A DNA stretch of 10,940 bases from Rubrivivax sp. GTDB taxonomy: Bacteria; Pseudomonadota; Gammaproteobacteria; Burkholderiales; Burkholderiaceae. Below the pieces are notes generated by a model that was not told where the DNA came from, made no database searches, and saw only the letters and a program-made list of their open reading frames with translations. Shown here piece after piece: positions 6,333 to 10,940 of the stretch. How positions within the stretch are numbered: position 1 is the first letter of the stretch; each line of letters begins with the position of its first letter. The DNA lies in NCBI GenBank assembly GCA_004211235.1, contig SEEY01000074.1:1-10940 (forward strand). Direction: 5' to 3'. The position numbers were made by a program, and so were the translations under genes.

Positions 6333-7855
6333 GGGCGGAGGGCGCGGGTGACGATGACGTTCCAGGAGGCCGGCTTGAGCAGCACGCGCAGCTGCTCGCC
6401 GTCGATGAGCAGATCGGTCAGCGGCTCGGGCGCGACGCGGTCGGGCGCATCGACCGTGTTGGCGGCATGCAGGTCGGCCGAATGCAGCTGCTCGGCCAGC
6501 ACCAGCTGGCGCTGCAGCCCCAGGCCGCGCAACGTGATGGAGAGGTCCATCTCGTCGGTCAGGCTGCGGTTGAGCAGGAAGACTGCGGTCTGGCCGGTGG
6601 TGGGGTCGTCGACGACGCTGGCGCACAAATAGGGAAGCTCACCATGCTTCGCGTTTGCATAGCCGGGCGACTTGATAACCGGGCGCAGCACGCGGCCATG
6701 TGCCCAGCGCGCGGCTTGGGCGAACGGATGAAAGATCGTCTGCCGCCAGGCCGGCCCGCCGGGCTCGGTCATGATGGGCGCGATGACATTGCAGAGCTGC
6801 GCCATGCAGGCCACCTTGAGGCGGTCCGCGTGGTTCATCATCATCGTCAGCATGCCGCCGATCAGCAGCGCGTCCTCGGCCGTGTAGACCTCCTCCAGCA
6901 GCCGCGGTGCCTCCGGCCAACCGGCCTGTTTGAGATGGTCGCCGTGCCTGGCGCGGTACCAGACGTTCCATTCGTCGAAGGACAGCATCAGCCGCTTGCT
7001 CGACCGCTTGCGCGCGGCGACGGAATCGGCAATCGCCGCCGTGTCGTCGATGTAGCGCGCATTCGTCTCGATCTGCGCGAAGAAGCTCTCGGTGCTGGTG
7101 TCCGCGGGCGGCTTCACGAAGTAGCTGTGCAGCGACAGGTAGTCGACGAACTCGTAGCAGTGGTCCAGCACCCGGTCTTCCCAGATGCCATAGGTCGGCA
7201 TGTCGTGGGCCGACGAGCCGCACACGAACAGCTCGATGGACGGGTCCACCCAGCGCATGACCTTGGCCGTCTCCTTGGCAATGCGGCCGTATTCGTCCGG
7301 CGTCTTCTGGCAGATCTGCCAGGGGCCGTCCATCTCGTTGCCCAGGCACCAGGACCTGATGCCGAAGGGCTCGTCGGCGCCGTTCGCGCGGCGCTGCTCC
7401 GACAGCGCCGTGCCGCCGGGGACGTTGCAGTATTCGAGGTAGTGGCGCGCCTCGTCCGGCCCGCGCGTGCCGAGGTTGACGCCGAACATCGGCGCCATGC
7501 CCACCTTGCGGCACCAGGCCATGAACTCGTGCGTGCCAACCTCGTTGGTCTCGGTCGAGAACCAGGCCAGGTCCAGACGGCGCGGCCGCTGCGCCTTCGG
7601 TCCCACGCCGTCTTCCCAGTTGTAGCCCGACATGAAGTTGCCGCCGGGGTAGCGCACGAGGGTGGCGCCCAGCTCCTTTGTCAGTTCGGCCACGTCGTTG
7701 CGGAAACCGTCTTCGTCGGCGGTCGGATGCGTCGGTTCGTAGAGCCCCGAGTAGACGCAGCGGCCCAGGTGCTCCACGAAGACGCCGAACAGGCGGCGGT
7801 CCAGCGGCGCGAGGTCGAAGTCGTGGTCGACAAGAAGGGAGGCTTCAAAGGTCAT
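6329..7855 (-). CDS. abfA: GH51 alpha-L-arabinofuranosidase
   Basis: This 508-residue enzyme hydrolyses terminal alpha-L-arabinofuranosyl residues from arabino- or arabinoxylo-oligosaccharides by a retaining mechanism. The length is near the roughly 500 residues usual for bacterial GH51. The N-terminus (LFGVFVEHLGRCVYSGLYEP, 22-41) and VRYPGGNFMSGYNWEDG (67-83) are typical. The acid/base is E174 in WCLGNEMDGPWQ and the nucleophile is E295 in SFDEWNVWY, almost the same numbering as in the well-studied Geobacillus enzyme. A (beta/alpha)8 barrel is followed by a C-terminal beta-sandwich (from about 400). There is no signal peptide, so it acts in the cytoplasm on imported substrate. The ATG at 7855 overlaps the binding-protein stop by 4 bases (ATGA) and matches the family N-terminus; the longer open frame upstream lies inside the binding-protein gene and is not used. 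Gene order permease-permease-binding protein-abfA recalls the B. subtilis arabinan operon, with the binding protein in a different place. Confidence 0.95.
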   Translation of the reverse strand: MTFEASLLVDHDFDLAPLDRRLFGVFVEHLGRCVYSGLYEPTHPTADEDGFRNDVAELTKELGATLVRYPGGNFMSGYNWEDGVGPKAQRPRRLDLAWFSTETNEVGTHEFMAWCRKVGMAPMFGVNLGTRGPDEARHYLEYCNVPGGTALSEQRRANGADEPFGIRSWCLGNEMDGPWQICQKTPDEYGRIAKETAKVMRWVDPSIELFVCGSSAHDMPTYGIWEDRVLDHCYEFVDYLSLHSYFVKPPADTSTESFFAQIETNARYIDDTAAIADSVAARKRSSKRLMLSFDEWNVWYRARHGDHLKQAGWPEAPRLLEEVYTAEDALLIGGMLTMMMNHADRLKVACMAQLCNVIAPIMTEPGGPAWRQTIFHPFAQAARWAHGRVLRPVIKSPGYANAKHGELPYLCASVVDDPTTGQTAVFLLNRSLTDEMDLSITLRGLGLQRQLVLAEQLHSADLHAANTVDAPDRVAPEPLTDLLIDGEQLRVLLKPASWNVIVTRALRP

Positions 7856-9186
7856 CGACGGGCTTTCTGCAGCGCCTTGTTGACGCGTTTCTCGACGCTT
7901 GCCTGCACCTCGGCAACGGACTTGCCGGACATCAGCAGGTTGGCCACGTCCTCGCCGATCAGCAGTTCGATATTGCGCTGCGTCGGCACATTGCCCGGCA
8001 TGGAGGCACCGGTGTGCGTGATCTCGGCCAGCGACTCGCGTTGCGGCAGCGCGCGGAAGGCCTCGCGCTGCGCCACGGTCTTGCTGACCGGCAGATGGCC
8101 GGTGCGTGACCACTCGGCGCTGTGGTCCCAGACGAACTTCAGGAACTTCACGGCCGCCTCGTGGCCCTTGGCGTCGGTGGTGCCACCCTTGAACAGCGCC
8201 CAGGAATGGCCGTCGGCGAACACAGCGGGCTTGTCGTACAGCTGCGCGAACGGCCGCACCGCGTAGCCGCCCTGCAGCGGCGAGTCGGGCTTTTTCGATT
8301 CACGCAGGAACTGGTCGATGGTCCACGTGCCGACGATCACGACGCCGGCCTCGCCGTTCAGGAAGGCCTGGTTGGCGGCGGCGTAGTCCAGGTTGGGCCG
8401 CACATGGCCTTCCTGGTAGAGCGTCTGCATCAGCGTCAGCGCCTTCGTCACGGCCGGCTGCTGCATGTGGATGCTCTTGCCGTCTTCCGCAAAGAGCTGC
8501 GCGCCCTGCTGCGCCACCAGCGACTGGAAGGTGCGGTTGTTGGCGGCCGTCTCATTGGCCACCGCCCAGGCGAAGAAGGGCTTGCCGGTCTTCTGCTTGA
8601 ACTGCCGCGCCTGCGCGAGCAGCTCGTCGGGCGAGCGCGGCAGCACCGGTTCGCCGTTGGCGGCCGTCAGCCCGGCCTGCTTCATCAACTTCGTGTTGAT
8701 GTGCCACAGCCAGGCCCAGGTGTCGAAGGGCAGCGCATAGGTCTGGCCGTTGAACGTGGTGCCCTTGCGCGCGTGTTCGGTGAAGTCGTCCACCGGCACG
8801 CCGGCGCGCTTGAAGTCCTCGTCCAGCGGCAGCACCAGCTTGCGGCGCACGTAGTCGCCGAGCGCGGACTCGTGCATGACGGCGATGGCCGGGATGTCCT
8901 TGGACACGAGGCGCGCCGTGAGCTGGTCGTAGTACGGCCCCCACTCCCCGATCTGCGTGCGCACGACGATGCCGTCGGTGTTCGTGGCGTTGAACTCGTT
9001 GACCAGCGCGGTGACGATGCCGCACTCGCCGACGCCTTCGGACACCTTCACCACCTGGCCGAACTGCGACTCGCAGCTGCCGAAGAAGCGCATCAGCGTG
9101 ATCTCGGTCTTGCCGGCCTCGGGCGTGCGGGCGCCGCAGGCGGCGAGCAGCGTGGCGCAGAGAAGCAGAGCAACGCGCTTCATCAT
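7852..9186 (-). CDS. ABC sugar transporter substrate-binding lipoprotein (CUT1 type)
   Basis: This 444-residue protein is the extracytoplasmic binding component of the importer encoded next to it. The signal peptide ends in a lipobox LLAAC, with C17 the lipidated cysteine. The mature part is a family 1 solute-binding fold, with ITLMRFFG at the first strand, the central segment WAWLWHINTKLMKQAGL typical of the oligosaccharide-binding group, and GEAGVVIVGTWTIDQF further on. C38 and C55, in GSCESQFG and GECGIV, could form a disulfide near the N-terminus. The ligand is probably a short arabinose-containing oligosaccharide, inferred only from the neighbouring GH51/GH43 genes. Two consecutive ATGs are possible starts: 9186 overlaps the permease stop by 4 bases, 9183 by one. 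The gene ends in a 4-base overlap with the GH51 start. Placement after rather than before the permeases is less usual for such operons. Confidence 0.92.
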   Translation of the reverse strand: MMKRVALLLCATLLAACGARTPEAGKTEITLMRFFGSCESQFGQVVKVSEGVGECGIVTALVNEFNATNTDGIVVRTQIGEWGPYYDQLTARLVSKDIPAIAVMHESALGDYVRRKLVLPLDEDFKRAGVPVDDFTEHARKGTTFNGQTYALPFDTWAWLWHINTKLMKQAGLTAANGEPVLPRSPDELLAQARQFKQKTGKPFFAWAVANETAANNRTFQSLVAQQGAQLFAEDGKSIHMQQPAVTKALTLMQTLYQEGHVRPNLDYAAANQAFLNGEAGVVIVGTWTIDQFLRESKKPDSPLQGGYAVRPFAQLYDKPAVFADGHSWALFKGGTTDAKGHEAAVKFLKFVWDHSAEWSRTGHLPVSKTVAQREAFRALPQRESLAEITHTGASMPGNVPTQRNIELLIGEDVANLLMSGKSVAEVQASVEKRVNKALQKARR

Positions 9187-10019
9187 GATTTGCCCGTGCC
9201 GGCGACCGCCGTGACGAGGTGGCGTTGGAAGAAGAGATACAGCATCAGCGCCGGCACGCCCGCGAACACGGCCTGGGCCATCAGGAAGCCCAGGCCTTCC
9301 GACTGCGCGAAGTTGGTCTGCGTGGAGGCCAGGCCGCGCGTCAGCGTGTACATGTCCGGCTGCGTGGCGATGACGAGCGGCCACAGGTAGTCGTTCCAGC
9401 AGGCCAGGAAGGTGAAGATGCCTAACGTCGCCTGTGCAGGCAATGTGAGCGGCAGGATGATGGTCAGGAAGGTCTTGAAGCGCGACGCGTTGTCCAGCAT
9501 CGCCGCTTCTTCCAGCTCGGCCGGGATGGCCTTGAAGTACTGCGTCATCAGGTAGACGCCGAAGGGCGCGGCCAGGCCCGGCAGCGCCAGGCCGGCAATC
9601 GTGTTCTGCAGGTTCCACTCGGAGAACAGCCGATGCAGCGGAATGAACACCGACTGCGCCGGCACGGCCAGGCCGAACATGACGAGGGCGAACAGCCAGC
9701 GGCGGCCCGGGAACTCGCAGCGCGCGAAGCCATAGCCGGCCAGCGACGACAGCACCAGCACGCCCGCCGTCTGCAGCAGCGCCACGGCGGCGCTGTTGCC
9801 CAGCCAGCGGAACACCTGCGAGGTCTGCAGGATGTCGAGGTAGTTGGCCAGCGTGTAGGGCGGCGCCAGGAAGACGTCGGTGTGTCGCAGCAGGAACTCG
9901 TTGGGCTTGAAGGACAGCGCCAGCACCCACAGCAGCGGCGCCATCCAGGCCAGCGCCAGCAGCGTCAGCGCGGCCATGACGAAGCGGTCGAACCAACCGC
10001 GGCGCAATAACGGGTTCAT
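9183..10019 (-). CDS. Sugar ABC transporter permease, CUT1 MalG/AraQ type
   Basis: This 278-residue inner-membrane protein is the second permease of the importer. It has about six hydrophobic segments, beginning at residues 13-36. The cytoplasmic EAA loop that docks onto the ATPase is EEAAMLDNASRFKTFLTIILP (about 170-190), shown here as the conserved E-A-A and I-x-L-P residues. The conserved CWNDYLWPL (207-215) after it is characteristic of MalG-like permeases. The start at 10019 overlaps the preceding permease stop by 4 bases (ATGA) and has AAAGGGAG 7 bases upstream. The stop overlaps the binding-protein start. The role is transport of an oligosaccharide, together with the adjacent permease and an ATPase encoded elsewhere. 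Confidence 0.93.
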   Translation of the reverse strand: MNPLLRRGWFDRFVMAALTLLALAWMAPLLWVLALSFKPNEFLLRHTDVFLAPPYTLANYLDILQTSQVFRWLGNSAAVALLQTAGVLVLSSLAGYGFARCEFPGRRWLFALVMFGLAVPAQSVFIPLHRLFSEWNLQNTIAGLALPGLAAPFGVYLMTQYFKAIPAELEEAAMLDNASRFKTFLTIILPLTLPAQATLGIFTFLACWNDYLWPLVIATQPDMYTLTRGLASTQTNFAQSEGLGFLMAQAVFAGVPALMLYLFFQRHLVTAVAGTGKS

Positions 10020-10912
10020 CGCGTGGCTCCCTTTCGGTCACGTTCGAGCCAGAGCTGGGCCGAGACGCCGACCAGCATGATGGCCAGCAGCACCTGCGAA
10101 GCCGCCGTCGCGTAGCCCAGCGACAGCTGCATGAAGGCCTGCTCGTAGGTGAACTGGACGATGGACCGCGTGGTGTTGTTGGGCCCGCCGTTGGTCATCA
10201 GCATGATCTGCGGGAAGACCTGGAACTGGCGGATCACCTCGATCAGCGCCACCAGCACGATGGCGCGCTTGAGGCTGGGCAGCGTGATGTGCGTCAGCAC
10301 GCGCCAGCGCGGCGTGTTGTCGAGCGCCGCGGCCTCGTAGATGTCGCCGGGGATCTGCTGCAGCGCCGACAGGAACAGGATCATCGGCAGGCCGATGATC
10401 CACCAGACGGTGACGAGGGCGATGGTGGTGAGGGCCAGGTTGTCGCTGGTCAGCAGCGGCAGCTCGGGGATGCCGAGTGCCTGGAAGGCTTGCGCAATGA
10501 GTCCGCGCTCGGGCATCAGCGCGAGCTTCCAGACCAGCGTGATCAGCGTGACGGAGAAGACCGAGGCGCAGAAGAAGGTGGCGCGCAGGAAGGTGGCGAG
10601 GCGGCCGGGGCGGTTCAACGCCAGCGCGAGCATCAGCGACAGGATCACGAAGATCGGCGTGCTGATGGCGACGAAGCGGATCGTGTTCCACACGACCTGG
10701 TGGAAGACCTCGTCGTTGAGGAGTTCCTTGTAGTTGCCCAGGCCCACCCAGAAGCTGTCGTCGGACAGCAGGTCGTGGTCGTGGAAGCTGATGAAGATGC
10801 CTTTGGCCAGGGGCCAGAGGAGCATCAGCGCGTAGACGGTGACGAAGGGGAGGACGAAGAGGGCGTAGGCGGGGCGGGAGGCGCGGAGGCCGACGGTCGG
10901 GGCGGTGCTCAT
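10016..10912 (-). CDS. Sugar ABC transporter permease, CUT1 MalF/AraP type
   Basis: This 298-residue inner-membrane protein is the first permease of the importer. Hydrophobic segments start at about residues 15, 76, 114, 162, 215 and 268, giving the usual six. The EAA loop is YEAAALDNTPRWRVL followed by ITLPSL (192-214). The segment MTNGGPNNTTRSIVQFTYEQAF (239-260) is typical of MalF-type CUT1 permeases, with NGGP its core. The ATG at 10912 is chosen because AAGGGG lies 7 bases upstream. A GTG at 10939 in the same frame would add nine residues that look non-conserved and lies ahead of that site. It is the first complete gene of the operon in the window. The operon promoter is not visible and must lie further right. 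Confidence 0.93.
   Translation of the reverse strand: MSTAPTVGLRASRPAYALFVLPFVTVYALMLLWPLAKGIFISFHDHDLLSDDSFWVGLGNYKELLNDEVFHQVVWNTIRFVAISTPIFVILSLMLALALNRPGRLATFLRATFFCASVFSVTLITLVWKLALMPERGLIAQAFQALGIPELPLLTSDNLALTTIALVTVWWIIGLPMILFLSALQQIPGDIYEAAALDNTPRWRVLTHITLPSLKRAIVLVALIEVIRQFQVFPQIMLMTNGGPNNTTRSIVQFTYEQAFMQLSLGYATAASQVLLAIMLVGVSAQLWLERDRKGATR
10027..10034 (-). promoter_or_regulatory. Ribosome binding site of the second permease
   Basis: AAAGGGAG ends 7 bases before the ATG at 10019 and lies inside the 3' end of the first permease gene. It is one of the few clear Shine-Dalgarno sites in the operon; most downstream overlapping genes lack one. Confidence 0.5.
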
Positions 10913-10913
10913 G

Positions 10914-10940
10914 TCATTGCCCCTTCTGGTCGATGCCACG
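10914..10940 (-). CDS. Possible 3' end of an upstream operon gene (9 codons)
   Basis: From the right edge one minus-strand frame reads RGIDQKGQ and then TGA at 10916-10914, one base before the permease ATG. The tight spacing matches the rest of the operon, so this could be the tail of another gene in the unit. Eight residues are too few to tell coding from chance. An ABC ATPase, a hydrolase or a regulator would all be possible in such a place. Confidence 0.25.
   Translation of the reverse strand, partial: RGIDQKGQ
10920..10925 (-). promoter_or_regulatory. Ribosome binding site of the first permease
   Basis: AAGGGG stands 7 bases before the ATG at 10912 and decides this start over the GTG at 10939. 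Confidence 0.6.

Noticed and set aside
6333..6626. Upstream extension of the GH43 frame
   Set aside because: It overlaps the GH51 coding sequence and is Arg/Pro-rich. The GH43 base Asp must lie near the N-terminus, which fits ATG 6332.
7856..8113. Upstream extension of the GH51 frame
   Set aside because: It lies wholly inside the binding-protein gene, and GH51 homology begins at the ATG at 7855.

Overview
The window is GC-rich, densely packed bacterial DNA, with strongly GC-biased third codon positions and almost no space between genes on one strand. Protein character and the type of intergenic repeat suggest a betaproteobacterium of the order Burkholderiales (Roseateles/Mitsuaria/Rhizobacter-like). 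That placement is inference from sequence style, not from a marker gene.

Most of the window (about 1701 to 10912) is one minus-strand gene run, read from right to left. It encodes two CUT1-type sugar ABC permeases, a lipoprotein sugar-binding protein, a GH51 alpha-L-arabinofuranosidase, a GH43 glycosidase (probable arabinofuranosidase/arabinosidase), a signal-peptide-bearing GH97 glycosidase of the retaining (Asp nucleophile) subgroup, a GntR/FadR-type regulator and a LysR/GbpR-type regulator. The first five genes overlap by 4-bp ATGA junctions. The GH97/GntR junction overlaps by 1 bp (TAATG), and 17 bp separate the GntR stop from the LysR start. This is a strong picture of one polycistronic unit.

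The likely joint task is use of arabinose-containing oligosaccharides from plant cell wall. The secreted GH97 enzyme would trim a sugar (alpha-galactose or beta-L-arabinopyranose) in the periplasm. The lipoprotein and permeases would import short oligosaccharides, and the signal-less GH51 and GH43 enzymes would release arabinose in the cytoplasm. The two distal regulators would sense the sugar. No ABC ATPase, outer-membrane receptor or arabinose catabolic gene lies in the window. The layout recalls the Bacillus subtilis araNPQ-abfA arrangement, where the ATPase is encoded elsewhere.

To the left, 1184-1700 has no convincing gene. It holds a REP-like palindrome and a 15-bp-stem hairpin that look like dispersed intergenic repeats. 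A minus-strand putative exported zinc metallopeptidase with a Tat-type signal (206-1183) follows. A plus-strand gene tail (3-143) converges on it. At the right edge, a few codons of a possible upstream gene end just before the first permease.

I found no RNA gene, CRISPR array, insertion sequence or phage gene. The most interesting points are the coupling of a GH97 enzyme to an arabinofuranosidase import operon, the paired regulators at its distal end (one with a probable lost metal ligand), and the two palindromic repeats.
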